NCBI GenBank assembly: GCA_009617715.1
Contig: VTFK01000266.1
Coordinates: 124,001-188,000, forward strand
Reading direction: 5' to 3'
Length of the DNA stretch: 64,000 nucleotides
Source of the DNA: Plectrocnemia conspersa
Taxonomy: Eukaryota; Arthropoda; Insecta; Trichoptera; Polycentropodidae
Under the pieces are notes generated by a model that made no database searches, was not told the origin of the DNA, and saw nothing but the letters and a program-made list of their open reading frames with translations. This document shows positions 28,001-37,634 of this stretch, piece by piece (positions within the stretch are counted from its first letter, which is position 1; each line of letters begins with the position of its first letter). A program made the translations under genes and the position numbers.

Positions 28001-30959
28001 ACAAGACTACACGCACTCAGAACGCCGCGTAACATCAAAACTAGAAGATTGGCATTAGCTGAAGATAATCCAGAATTGAGTAAACATGCTCGATTGGCTA
28101 ACGTGTTCAGAGAACTATATAACGTCGTGGTCAATTCTAAAGGTATTGTAATATATTTTACTTACATGTAACACTAAATATGGTTATTCTAATACAATGA
28201 TTTTAATATTTTAGACGAGAAGAACGAAATTGTATGCTCGCCGTTCTTAAGGAAGAAGGTTGCTAGAAGCGCTGAAACAACTGCTACTCCTACGCTAGAT
28301 TTACAAACTATCGAAACGAATATTGAAACTGGACATTATAAGAACGTAGTGCTTTTTGATTCACACTTCAATTCTTTTTTTGCTGGAATTACGAAGACTT
28401 TCGGTCGCACTTCGCATCTTGGCGTCATCGCTCTACAGCTTAAAAAAGTACTTCTTTAACAATTTTTGTGAACTGTGCCTGATCATGCTATTTATAAAAT
28501 TATATTGTTTTTAGCTATATAATAATGCGAAATTGGATTTCGCTGATCAGTTAATGACTATTCTCGGTACCGAAGAACCACTCCCGCCAGGATTTTTGCA
28601 AAAGAGGAAACAAGGTATGTTATAATACTATCACACGGTCATCGTATATTTTCATTAGAATATGGATGTATTTTTATTTTATTATTTTTGCAGAGGAAGT
28701 TATAATGTGCGTTTGCGGCCTGCATGGTGAAGAAGGTCTGATGGTGCAATGCGGAGGCGAAGGCGATCAGACCTCCAATCCATCATTGTCCGATCAATCT
28801 CAAAAAGCCATCGAAAGTGATCAAAACGACTTCAATATTGTCACAAACAGGCCGTTGAAGGGTTGCGGAGTTTGGCAGCATGCTAGGTGTATGGCCGTCA
28901 CTGATACTGGCGTTCCGTATTACTGTCACCGCTGTCAACCTAGAGAAGTAAGAATATATATACTTTTAGTGACTGATTTTTTCCGTCCAATTTGTTCTGA
29001 ATTTTATTCTTTAAACATTGTTTAAACAAGCTCATTTGATTGTTATTAAATTTGTAGGTCAATCTGGAAATTTCTTTAGACGAATACACAGATGATGGTA
29101 ATCAATTCTTCTTGTCGCTACTGAGAGGAGATTTGCAAGTAAGACAAGGCGATACCGTCTACGTTTTGAGAGACATTCCGATAGACGAGAAGCATCCGGA
29201 TTGCAGCGAACAACCCGACACGCCGTTTTTGCCCGATCCTAAAGACAACATGGGCGGTATTTCCAATAAAGGAAAGAGACTGGACAGAGGCAAGAAAGTC
29301 AAGAGTAGGAACGATAAAGACGGACACTCCAGTAAAGATAAGAATAAAAAGAATGATAACGATTCTATTCAAGAAAATAATAACAAAAAGGTAATTGATA
29401 ATAATATTTTCATCAATTGTAAATATAATAACGATGGTTTATTTTTTATTTATTGCAGGACACTCAACGCAAACATACGTATAAAACGATCGGTGCCATT
29501 AGTGTCTCAGAACTGGACATATTCAGAGTTGAGAGATTATGGCGAGATCGTAATACCGGTCAGAGATACGTTTATGGCCATCATTATCTAAGACCGCATG
29601 AGACGTATCACGAACCTACTAGGAAGTTAGTATTTGTTTTTTTTTTTTTTAATACACCTTAAGATATTGTGCTAATTTATTTTACAATTTTAGATTCTTT
29701 CCTAATGAAGTTATGAGAGTACCGCTCTATGAAGCCGTTCCGATTGAATTAGTGATGTCACAATGTTGGGTGATGGATCTAAACACTTATTGCAAGGTAT
29801 GTGTTCTAATTTTTAAATGCTACTAAATAATTCTCATTTATATATTATCATTATTTAATTATAGGGACGGCCTCTAGCAGCTAAAGAAGACCACGTCTAT
29901 ATTTGTGAATTGCGAGTGGATAAATGCGCTCGCCTTTTTACGAAGATATCGAAACCTAAATATCCCGTTTGTATCAAATCTTACGCTTTCGAAATGTTCC
30001 CGCAGCGACTCAAAATAACGAGGACTTATGCGGTATTGTTGATTTTTATATCATTTTATATCTGTTTGTACTAGGAATACTTATTGATTAATTGATTTAC
30101 AGCCGCATGAGGTTTCGCCTTCGCTGCTGAAGAATAGAACGCGTAAAACTCAAGAAAACAATACGACTCGCGAGTCGAAATCTAACAACAAAGCTATTGT
30201 GAATCACCCGGCTGTGCCGGTGCCGAAACCTAAAGGTGCACCTTTGTTACACACAACAATAGTGAAGGTGTGTATTTATTTCTTAATTATCTTTGGCTGG
30301 TGATACATCGTTCCATAGTTTTTGAGAGGAGCCACTGACTAAATCACATAGTTATTAAATATTATTGTACACAAAATAGTTCTTAACCCCTTGGTTGCCA
30401 AAATCCAACATATTAGATTTTGCTACTTTGCAGAGAATCGCGAAATCAGGTGAAATCATTAAAGAAAGATTTAAATACATTTTTAAAGAGTTGTAGGGTA
30501 TTGGCTTCAAGGTAAATAACTTTTATTCTAAATAATATTTAGATAGTAATATAATAAGGCTTGGCAAGTAAAGGGTTTACATAAAAATATATTAAATGTG
30601 TCTCCATAATGTTTCTATGCAACTTTTCTAGCATTTAAAACTGCTGCAATGGAATGGAAGTTTTATGTTGCATGCTTAATTGGTATTACTATGTATCTGC
30701 TATTCTTCAAACTATATGTAACACTGCTGCCAATTTACAGAGCAATATATTTTTTCTCTATTTATGTGTATCATAATGAACAGAAAACCCAGTGGCATTA
30801 AGTAATATATTCTTTTCTTTACAGAATCGTGCTACGCAGAAGGCTCGCCTCAACAGCATCCTTCTGAAGCTACTTTCTAAAATGCCGACGAAACAACCCC
30901 TCGACATGTCATATTTACTCGATGGAAGAAGACAACGAAAAAAGATGATATCTTCTTGA
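18747..30959 (+). CDS. ash1: ash1, Trithorax-group histone H3K36 methyltransferase (14 exons, 5' end not found)
   Basis: ASH1 family proteins dimethylate H3 lysine 36 in the nucleus and counter Polycomb silencing at developmental genes. Exons: 18747-19017, 19088-25036, 25103-25299, 26786-27348, 27416-28142, 28215-28447, 28515-28614, 28694-28947, 29058-29390, 29459-29625, 29694-29796, 29865-30032, 30103-30267 and 30825-30959 (stop TGA). All junctions are GT..AG with matching phase. The product has about 3,120 residues, longer than I recall for fly ASH1 and near human ASH1L. Domain order (AT-hooks, AWS, SET, post-SET, bromodomain, PHD, BAH, C-terminal tail) is diagnostic. The start codon is uncertain: an in-frame ATG at 18729 lies inside what looks like the acceptor tract, so a more 5' exon is likelier. 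One reading-frame break occurs at about 22426-22431. Confidence 0.93.
19088..25036 (+). CDS. ash1: ash1 giant exon: disordered region with AT-hooks and SGYKSD repeats
   Basis: A single 5.9-kb exon encodes about 1,980 mostly disordered, Ser/Lys/Asn-rich residues. AT-hook-like motifs are visible: KRKRGRPRK near 19724, RRKVGRPQ near 20225 and GPGRPPK near 20275. Between about 20530 and 20725 a motif of the form SGYKSD recurs at least six times, and a relative ([10 protein letters not shown]) sits near the exon end. Basic clusters ([15 protein letters not shown] and a Lys run near 23830) are likely nuclear-localisation or DNA-binding segments. The frame runs open from 19088 to a TGA at 22447. A second frame is open from about 22413 to the donor (GATAA|GTGAGT), so the exon contains one frame break. 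The large central exon resembles the long N-terminal half of other ASH1 proteins. Confidence 0.85.
22426..22431 (+). other. ash1: Reading-frame break in the ash1 giant exon (ATATAT run)
   Basis: The upstream frame encodes an uninterrupted polypeptide to TGA at 22447-22449. The downstream frame is open from 22413 to the splice donor at 25037 and continues into the SET exons. The two frames differ by two bases, and both look like ASH1-type sequence right up to a TATAT run at 22426-22430. One surplus AT dinucleotide would explain the break. Because about 2 kb of coding sequence on either side is otherwise open, a sequencing or assembly indel, or a recent allele, is likelier than long-standing inactivation. 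Confidence 0.8.
25103..25299 (+). CDS. ash1: ash1 pre-SET linker exon
   Basis: The exon encodes the conserved segment just N-terminal to the AWS domain, including [20 protein letters not shown], then [10 protein letters not shown] and NYRKIRI. Human ASH1L has a clear counterpart (LPYDILWQW, YKKIR). Phase agrees on both sides: AA|C gives Asn at the start, and A|AT gives the Asn of the next exon. The 5' intron is 66 bp and the 3' intron 1,486 bp, the longest inside the recognised gene. Confidence 0.92.
25692..25829. mobile_element. Palindromic MITE in ash1 intron (138 bp)
   Basis: The arms TACACTAAAAATTGCAGTAA and TTACTGCAATTTTTAGTGTA are exact reverse complements. Weaker complementarity continues inward through ATTTTTTT/AAAAAAAT and TGTATTTTAATA/TATTAAAATACA, so nearly the whole segment could form one hairpin. 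The symmetry and lack of coding capacity fit a small MITE. Mariner-type elements often have such ends in TA sites, and TA flanks are present, but the family is not certain. Confidence 0.65.
26297..26360. repeat. 22-bp tandem repeat, about 3 copies
   Basis: GCTATTTATAAAAA recurs at 26297, 26319 and 26341, each time followed by a TA(A/G)GAAT-type spacer except in the last, partial copy. It lies within the long ash1 intron. Confidence 0.85.
26786..27348 (+). CDS. ash1: ash1 AWS and SET domain exon (catalytic core)
   Basis: The exon encodes NVYYDVKPL, then the Cys-rich AWS zinc cluster ([21 protein letters not shown]) and QRIQRHEW. The SET core follows, with SAM-binding GWGIRT, the EYVGEVV segment, the NHSC catalytic/cofactor motif, [10 protein letters not shown] and the YDYNF tyrosine motif. 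All residues normally needed for lysine methylation appear present. Known ASH1 specificity is H3K36me1/me2; that is family knowledge and not visible here. The exon ends at AATCCGGCAGAAGGACAG|GT in phase 0, and the post-SET cysteines are on the next exon. Confidence 0.97.
27416..28614 (+). CDS. ash1: ash1 post-SET, linker and bromodomain exons
   Basis: Three exons (27416-28142, 28215-28447, 28515-28614) start with post-[13 protein letters not shown] and IGGKSQR. A fourth AT-hook-like motif, RVGRPRKA, lies near 27575. The first exon also holds the conserved helix [19 protein letters not shown], matching ASH1L's RSVRTRRLAAAEEN. The bromodomain runs from [13 protein letters not shown] through [18 protein letters not shown] to [13 protein letters not shown]. 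The asparagine of LYNNA is at the position of the acetyl-lysine-contacting Asn. The ZA loop is shorter and less canonical than in most bromodomains, so acetyl-lysine binding is uncertain. Confidence 0.93.
28694..28947 (+). CDS. ash1: ash1 PHD finger exon with an internal insertion
   Basis: The exon encodes [15 protein letters not shown], then about 34 extra residues rich in Gly, Asp, Ser and Gln, then CGVWQHARC and YYCHRC. The Cys4-His-Cys3 ligands are therefore present, but the third and fourth zinc ligands, normally separated by two residues (as in CDKC of ASH1L), are pushed far apart. No GT..AG intron of workable size would remove the insert in frame. The exon ends at CCTAGAGAA|GTAAGA in phase 0. 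Confidence 0.9.
29058..30032 (+). CDS. ash1: ash1 BAH domain exons with a Lys-rich insertion
   Basis: Four exons (29058-29390, 29459-29625, 29694-29796, 29865-30032) encode a BAH domain: LRQGD-like [12 protein letters not shown], then [38 protein letters not shown] and the C-terminal [12 protein letters not shown] to KYPVC. Between VYVLRDIP and the DIFRVERLW strand lies a roughly 70-residue Lys/Asp/Asn-rich insert, on the first of these exons, that is absent from human ASH1L. It probably forms a surface loop. The BAH domain of this family is generally thought to contact nucleosomes or partner proteins. Confidence 0.92.
30103..30959 (+). CDS. ash1: ash1 last two coding exons and conserved C-terminal tail
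   Basis: Exon 30103-30267 is a polar linker ([17 protein letters not shown] and a Pro-rich end). Exon 30825-30959 encodes [26 protein letters not shown] and RRQRKK before TGA. This matches the ASH1L C-terminus, where ERLNQILLNLLEKIP and VTYLLEE occupy the same places, confirming the true stop. The 557-bp intron between them contains a piggyBac-like MITE. Confidence 0.92.
30383..30579. mobile_element. piggyBac-like MITE in the last ash1 intron (about 197 bp)
   Basis: The left end is TTAACCCCTTGGTTGCCAA and the right end is TTGGCAAGTAAAGGGTTTA, so the termini are imperfect inverted repeats (CCCCTTGGTTGCCAA against CCCTTTACTTGCCAA). TTAA is intact on the left and TTTA on the right. The interior word GTAGGGTATTGGCTTCAAGG recurs in diverged form near 60090, marking a second copy in the RMDN gene. 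Confidence 0.55.
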
Positions 30960-31097
30960 CTCACATATCCCAACTGTTAATTTATATAACATACGTATAA
31001 CATAATAATATATTTTCATATAAATAATCAATCGGCAACGATGAAATTCACCATTAAGAGAATCACATATATATATATATTTTATATTATGTCATCT

Positions 31098-31127
31098 TTC
31101 TCTTTCTCTCTCTCTCTCTCTCTTTAA
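31098..31127 (+). repeat. CT-dinucleotide microsatellite
   Basis: A TCTTTCTCTTTC lead passes into an uninterrupted CT run. It lies about 140 bp past the ash1 stop and so probably within the 3'UTR. Confidence 0.9.
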
Positions 31128-32437
31128 CTTTCGAGAAGTATCCAATGCATCACAACTATTTAGATAAGCTTGATGAAATCGTTATGATCTTAACGTGTCA
31201 TCCATTGATTGACTATGTATATTTGGCACTCGATACACGCTTGTATGAGTAAATGATATGTATTATATAAATTGAGCCTAATCGTATCTTTCAATGTACC
31301 ATAACATTGAATCATCACCTGTGATAATTGAGTTTTATTGAACTAGTGAAATAATCGCGCCGTTTTCCTCAGCAGCCAGATTTTTTTTATGACTATGTAT
31401 ATTTGATCGTTTTTTTATTATTATTTTAGTTTCAATATGAAAATATTATTTAATTTGAGAGTAATAAATAATGTTTGCCAAAATACTCATAAAACACAGA
31501 ATTTGCTACGACACAATCAACATTTTATTTTTAATATTTTTAAGAAGCCAGTGTATTTTATTTATTTATTATTAATACGATTTAATACTATGTTGAAATA
31601 ATTGAGCATGACAATTTTAATACCTTTTCTCTTTATATATTAAATTCAATAGATAAATATATGAATAAACCTGCTGCATAAATGAAATAGATAGGTCAAT
31701 TTTAACATTATACTTTAATTAATCATAGACTATAGATGTTATTGCCTTCCATTTCTGTTGTTATTGTCTATTTATATGTAATGTGTATATAACGTCATAA
31801 TTATGTAATAAGAATAATTTATTGTAATTGATTAAGTTATTTTTGGACAGAAAAAAATATATGAATTTTTTTGGGAATGGTTATATAGGACGGTAATAAT
31901 ATTATTGTATATGAACTAAGAACAATTCGCCTTTTATCTAAGTGTGTATATATAGATTTACGGATATATATATATATTATAAATAGATATTTATATTTGC
32001 ATAATAACTTGTTACTTGAATGGATTTTTATAATAATAATAATATTGAAAAAATTAATATTATGGCACACAAAAATCTTTTTTTTTAAACAATTTATTAA
32101 TCGGTTAACTTATTATGTGTCATAATCTTCGATTATTATTATTGAATTGTGTTTGTCATGTACTTATGCGTTAAGTATTATTTAATTTGCACAATGAACG
32201 TAATCACATGGTAATGGGTTCGATTATGCTTTAATTGTATTGCATTATTATATATTTAATTATTTACGTACAAAATACTTTGTAAGCTTTGCTTTGTCGC
32301 TCATACGTTTTTTTTTTAATTTTTGGCATAGATTTTAGAATCTTATAAGAGATATTTTTATACAGCGTTTTTCGTTTTTTATTTATATTGTTCTCATGCC
32401 ATTTGTTGTATGACATTTAACTTATTTATTAGAAGAA

Positions 32438-32443
32438 AATAAA
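32438..32443 (+). terminator. ash1: Candidate distal ash1 polyadenylation signal
   Basis: AATAAA is followed within about 30 bases by a T-rich stretch (GAACTTGTTTTACTCC). Earlier AATAAA hexamers at 31463-31468 and 31664-31669 are alternatives. In AT-rich DNA this hexamer is common, so the choice is tentative. Confidence 0.3.
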
Positions 32444-32666
32444 GTTAGTAATATTATTTAGAACTTGTTTTACTCCTTTCCTATTATATACATTTTTCAT
32501 CACATGAAGTTCAAGATTTTAATAATTAATTTTTTATGTGCACTCCTCTAAACAATAAACAATTAACAAGTATGTGAAAAAAAAATATAAATTTATTAAA
32601 AATATACCATATTTTTAATTACATACATATCGTCGGTGATACTGCATAACCGCTGAACTACTTATC

Positions 32667-32740
32667 AGGGCCGGCCCGAGGGGCAGGCGGTACAGGCGAT
32701 CGCCTGGGGCGTTAGACTTGTGGGGTGCCGCGATACCAAA
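32667..32740. mobile_element. hAT-like transposon end (fragment)
   Basis: CAGGGCCGGCCCGAGGGGC followed by GGCGATCGCCTGGGGC is strikingly GC-rich and resembles termini of hAT-superfamily elements (CAGGG with GGCCGGCCC). No matching opposite end was found in order, so the element is truncated or broken up by later insertions. Confidence 0.4.
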
Positions 32741-32984
32741 TAAAGACATAGTATTCACTTAAAATTATCAAACAATTTTGTTAAATAATATGATCTGATA
32801 TTATTTGTCGCGCTGATGGCTGACCTAAGTGATTCGCTGTAAAGCAATAAAAACATACATATATTCTTTTTATTTGATGCTAATTCAAGAGGGTGGAAGC
32901 CGCGAAGTCGGGCTGTTGAAAGCTTAACAGTATGGAGAGGAGAACACCGACGGGCATCAAACGACTAAACTTTATATATACCAG

Positions 32985-33509
32985 TCATTGATTGGCTAGG
33001 TACATTGTTCCATATTTTTTAACTTTATATAAATCGAGCATCATCAACCGTTCGCCGGTTAAGTTAGATTTGCTATCCCATTTTTTAAACTGCATATAAT
33101 CCGAACATACATCGGCTACAATCATATTTTTCTTCCAACTTCCTTCCTGGTGTCTTCCAATTCTGATGAAGGTGGAGACACTCTCTTCTTGGAAGAGGTT
33201 GTAGAGCTCTCGATTGTTTCTTATATGCCATTCGTTGCTCTCGTATATAGCACCATATATCTTGTGAAGCACTTTTCTCTCGAATATGTCAAGCAGCCTT
33301 TCGTCGGCCTTGGTAAGTGTCCGGCTCTCTGAATCGTATGTCAGAATTGGTCTGATCAGCGTTTTGTAGAGCAATATTTTTATACGACGAAATAGTGTCT
33401 GCGATTTGAGTTGTTTTATTAGGCTGAAATAGTATTTATTTGCTGACACTACTCGTCTCTTGATCTCCTTGTTAACATAATATGAATTATACATACAGTG
33501 ACAAATCAT
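32985..33509 (-). pseudogene. Non-LTR retrotransposon (RTE/CR1-like) reverse-transcriptase C-terminal fragment
   Basis: A 174-residue open frame contains EIKRRVVSANKYYFSLIKQL, then LLYKTLIRPILTYDSESRTL, KADERLLDIFERKVL and IYGAIYES. These are the thumb-side landmarks seen after the polymerase core in many animal LINE reverse transcriptases (IRRRI.AAN, LY.TLIRP.LTYG.E.WTL, FERK.LR.I.G). The catalytic YADD region is not present, so this is a 5'-truncated copy. The remaining frame is open, which suggests a fairly recent insertion, but it cannot mobilise itself. Confidence 0.8.
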
Positions 33510-33775
33510 AATAAGTTTTTAGAATCACAGATACTGAAAATACAAAGATACAGACAAGACTAAGAGAATAAATGATGTATAAATCCAGAAATAAATACAA
33601 AATACAGTTGAAGTAAAAAATAATAATAATAAAAAAATACTTTGAGATTTTTCTGAGAAACGCTAGCATTTATAATTTGATTAGAGACGTTGTTTTATTA
33701 TTTTTAAACTCACTACTTTTTTTATGCAATAATGTAAATTAAATATAATAGACATAAAAAATATTTTAAACCACT
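33485..33775. repeat. Dispersed repeat family B, copy 1
   Basis: This segment aligns with 35299-35565 through GACAAATCATAATAAGTTTT, GACTAAGAGAATAAAT, ATACAGTT, GAGATTTTTCTGAGAAA, TATGCAATAATGTAAATTAA and a final GACCACTA-type word (ACCACTAAAAC here). It begins right at the 5' end of the LINE fragment's open frame, read from the minus strand. The class is unknown and it is non-coding. Confidence 0.65.
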
Positions 33776-34000
33776 AAAACTTTTTAGTCTCTTGTCTTAA
33801 CCTATTGTAGCACGTTGCTGTTTAACTTAACTTTCAACTTAAAATATTACTTTTAGGTTAAATTGATTTTATGATAAATTAAATATTTTATTGTGAAGAC
33901 CTATTTATTCATTATGCCAAAAATTAGGTAGTACTCTGGTAACACTGACGTGACGGCGGCGAATGACAACACGTTTCTCAGTAGTCGGTCCGTGAAGCAG

Positions 34001-34371
34001 ACAATTAATTTAATGTTTTAATTATTGCAAAAAAAGTTTTTCTTAATTCCTGCAATCACAAAAGTAGCGTCCGAAGCATATGCTAAAAAAATATCGCCTC
34101 AAACTACCATTTTGTGACACACGAAACGGTTTTTGTACGGGTTTTTTTGTCTAAATCTACCAGGAGTGCATACGAGTGAGAAGGTAGCTGACAATTAATT
34201 TATTATTTTAATTATTAGGAATACTATTTTTTTCAATTTCTGCAAATTATGCATCTCAAGAGTAGCGTCAAAGCATATTCAGAAAGAAAAAACGCTTCAA
34301 ACTACCGTTTTTGTACGGGTTTTTTGTCATAATCTACCAGGAGTATAGAATAGGTGAGGAGGTAGTGGAGC
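34001..34371. repeat. Tandem duplication, period about 190 bp, two units
   Basis: GACAATTAATTTA occurs at 34000 and 34190. Both units then share AGTAGCGTC, AAGCATAT, CAAACTACC, TTTTTGTACGGGTTTTTT and AATCTACCAGGAGT in the same order. The units are clearly diverged. A partial third start (GCTAATAATTTATTTATTAT) follows at 34369. Each unit is non-coding. Confidence 0.75.
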
Positions 34372-35298
34372 TAATAATTTATTTATTATTATATATTATA
34401 TATTTTGTTCGCTTTTGTTAAAAGCTCGTTATACACTCTACATGCTATGAAATAATAGTATCTATTTACATATACATAAAGCCTATTATTGCATAACCGC
34501 AGTTTTCAAACGGTTCCGACCAATCAGAAAAAATAATTTAATTATTTTAAATTTCCATGGATACGCATGATCTTAGAAAATGGTTACTATGTACATAAAT
34601 AAACAAAATACACAAGGCTCACTATCGAGTGCGTGTATAATGTTATTTTTTTAAGTTTAAGAGCTTACAATGATTAATCATAAAATATAATTGAAATAAT
34701 TCATATAAAATAAAAAAGATGGTCGATAACGCAATGACATCTGTTGATGAAAGTATTTTCCTTTTTTTACCGAATATAATTATTCGAATTGCAAATAAAC
34801 CAGGTACGTGATAACCGTAAACGTGTTATACATATTTAGTATTATGTATGAGGATTGAAAGTTAATGTGGATCAAACTACCTAAACGCTAATAAAACTTA
34901 TTTTTTATCTTGTGATATTATGGGATTTGTCATGGCGATCGCGTAACAATGATTTTGATGCAGGCGATTATTTAATTGAATAAGTTTGCTTCCATTTCGG
35001 CGTAAAGTCATCTTATTAATCACTCATAGCTTCTGAAAAATAATAATGAACAATAAAAACTATGCACAATAATAAGAATCTAAGCACAATATTCCCACAG
35101 AACTTATAATGATATGACATAATTTTTAAATTAATTTTATAATCGTCCTAAAATATCAGTCGTGGGCGCTTGTCTTCTTTATTATTACGTTTATTGGGGC
35201 ATATAGTGATAATCAGTGACGGCTGGTGAAAATAGAAACAGGTGGGGCCAGGGGCCAAAAAAATATACTAATTTTTTATCAAACTAAACATAATATGT

Positions 35299-35565
35299 GT
35301 TATACATATAGGGACAAATCATAATAAGTTTTTATTAAAGACAAATACTGAAAAAACATTGACTAAGAGAATAAATTATGTATGAATCCAGAAAAATATA
35401 AAATACAGTTAAAGACAAAAATAATAATAATTAATAAATACGTTAACTCTTTAGTCTCTATGAGATTTTTCTGAGAAAATTTATTATTTTTAAGTTCCAT
35501 ACTTTATTTATGCAATAATGTAAATTAAATATAAAAAAATGTTTTAGACCACTAGGTAAAACACT
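35299..35565. repeat. Dispersed repeat family B, copy 2
   Basis: This is the second copy of the segment at 33485-33775, in the same orientation. It is preceded at 35212 by CAGTGACGGCTGGTGA and CAGGTGGGGCCAGGGGCC, which looks like a DNA-transposon terminus. The two copies may therefore be pieces of one element split by the sequence between them. Confidence 0.6.
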
Positions 35566-37634
35566 GCTTGAGATAGATTCAAACTCATTATTTATGTATT
35601 ATAAATATTCATCCCTTGTCATTTCGACCGCTGTCGTCACTCGGACGAATAAGGAAGGAGGCCTAGCCTAACGCCTGTCCGCGCAGCGTGCAGGCGCGAA
35701 AGCTAGGCTGGGTAATATCCGGTCGCCTAAGGATGAAACTCCCGAACCGTAGGCCATTTAAAAATAAGTTCCCAAAAACATACTTTGGCATACTCTCATT
35801 TTCTTGTCAGAAGTATTCAGATAATAGACTTTGCTTTTATTGTGTCTACTATCTAATCCTATAGTTTTTGTTGCGATTTTTGCACGTCAATTATAGTCAG
35901 TAAATAAACCATGACATTATACAAAAGTTTTCGAATGTCTTCTGTAAAGATATTATAAGCAAACACTTTCCAATTTTATTTCCTTAAATGTTTTTAAATA
36001 TCTTGTACATATTTGTCACCGACCTTCCTGAAACCGAAGTACTCTTTTCCCATCCTTATCTTGCCTTTTCCACGTGTCCACTTCTGCCTTCCGTTTTATT
36101 ATCCTTTGTGAATTCCCCTCTTGATCTAGTGTTCTTTCCGGGAAACAGTCAATGTCCTCCAACTGAATAGATGATGATAGAGATTGGTTAATGACGTTAC
36201 ATGATGGGTTTCCAATAGGTTCATCGTTGGATAGCTACCGACCAATTTGTTTGTTTTAAAACAGTTCCACAGTATTCCCAGCAAACAACAAACCAATACC
36301 TACATCGTGCTCTTGCCGCGAAGCAAATACACCCTCAATTCAAAAATATATCTTTGCGAAAATGTACCTATGGTGGCACAGAGTGAAATCCCGTATTTGC
36401 TACTTTTGCAGTTATGTGGAATTGCAAGTAGTAGATCAGCGGTTATGCAGCATCTCCGACGATATATATATTAAAGATAATTTTGAAGGTGATGCAGTAA
36501 ATATAAAACATTTTAATATTTAAAAATAATTTATTATCGTTACGAAGATATAATTTTTGAATAAACTACTATATAAACTGATCAAACTAACATACAAACA
36601 ACTTCAGCGAACATATTTATAATATTATAATTAATAGGCCAAGCTATTTGATATGTAGAATGTATATACTATAAATATATAATTTTCAATCGGTACAGAA
36701 AGAATCAAGCTTTGTTTTAAATGGAAGCATTAGAAAAGTTAGATGAATATCACAGAATAATAAAGAAAAGGCTGCGGTCAACTACTCTTGAGAAGTATTC
36801 AATATATACATATATATATAAAGAGAATTACACACATATAGTTTGCACACTTATCTGTTAATTAGGCTCGTTATATTTAGAATATATTCATAAGTACACA
36901 ATTAGTTCACGTTTATGCACAAAAGCACGAGTCGAATGGAATGGAATGTTTTTTAAATGTAAAATAAAATATAGCAGATTGAAAATAATCTCAATTTTTT
37001 AAAAATGTTATAACCATTATTGATGTTATTTATGATTTGGCACAAATTTAAGACTGAAGATTCATTTTTAAATCACATTCTTTTTTTTTTTAATAAAAAA
37101 AAAAAAGGAAAATCTCATATTTATAAAAATAACTAAGTTATTAGTAGGTTTTAAAATACATAAAATGTATTAAAATTTATTTTATAACATTTAACATTTT
37201 ATACCATTATATAAGTATATATAAATTTTTATAATATATTTAATAATTGTTTATAACAATATAGATTATGAGATGAAAACAAACAACATTTAAAATTCTC
37301 TAATATGATTGTTTTTTTTAACACTAGATTAAAAAGTGGTTTAGTGTATAATAAAGTTAAGATAATCAAATAAGGTCCATAGTCTTATAAAATTGGCGTT
37401 GATATACATAATGTAAATTAAAATATATATAAAACCACTCTTAAGTTTATAATAGAAAATAGTTTTAAAATTGACATTATAATTTACTTCACACTTTCCT
37501 GACACTGTTACTATTTTAGAATTTTTTATAACACAATTTGAATTTTTTTGGAAGCGTTTTTCACATCCAATGCAAACAATTAAGCGTATATGATTTTTGA
37601 GCTATTACCGGCTTAATAGTTTGGTTATAATCTG

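Larger units (their letters stand above)
30960..37634. other. ash1 3'UTR and transposon-rich spacer before RABL6
   Basis: No host gene was found. The first part should be ash1 3'UTR; AATAAA hexamers occur at 31463, 31664 and 32438. The spacer then holds a CT microsatellite, a hAT-like end at 32667, a LINE fragment at 32985-33509, a pair of related repeats at 33485 and 35299, and a tandem duplication at 34001-34371. A short GC-rich patch at 35640-35745 has hairpin potential (GCCTAGCCTAACGCCTG against CAGGCGCGAAAGCTAGGC). 36250-37600 is very AT-rich with nothing recognised. Confidence 0.7.
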
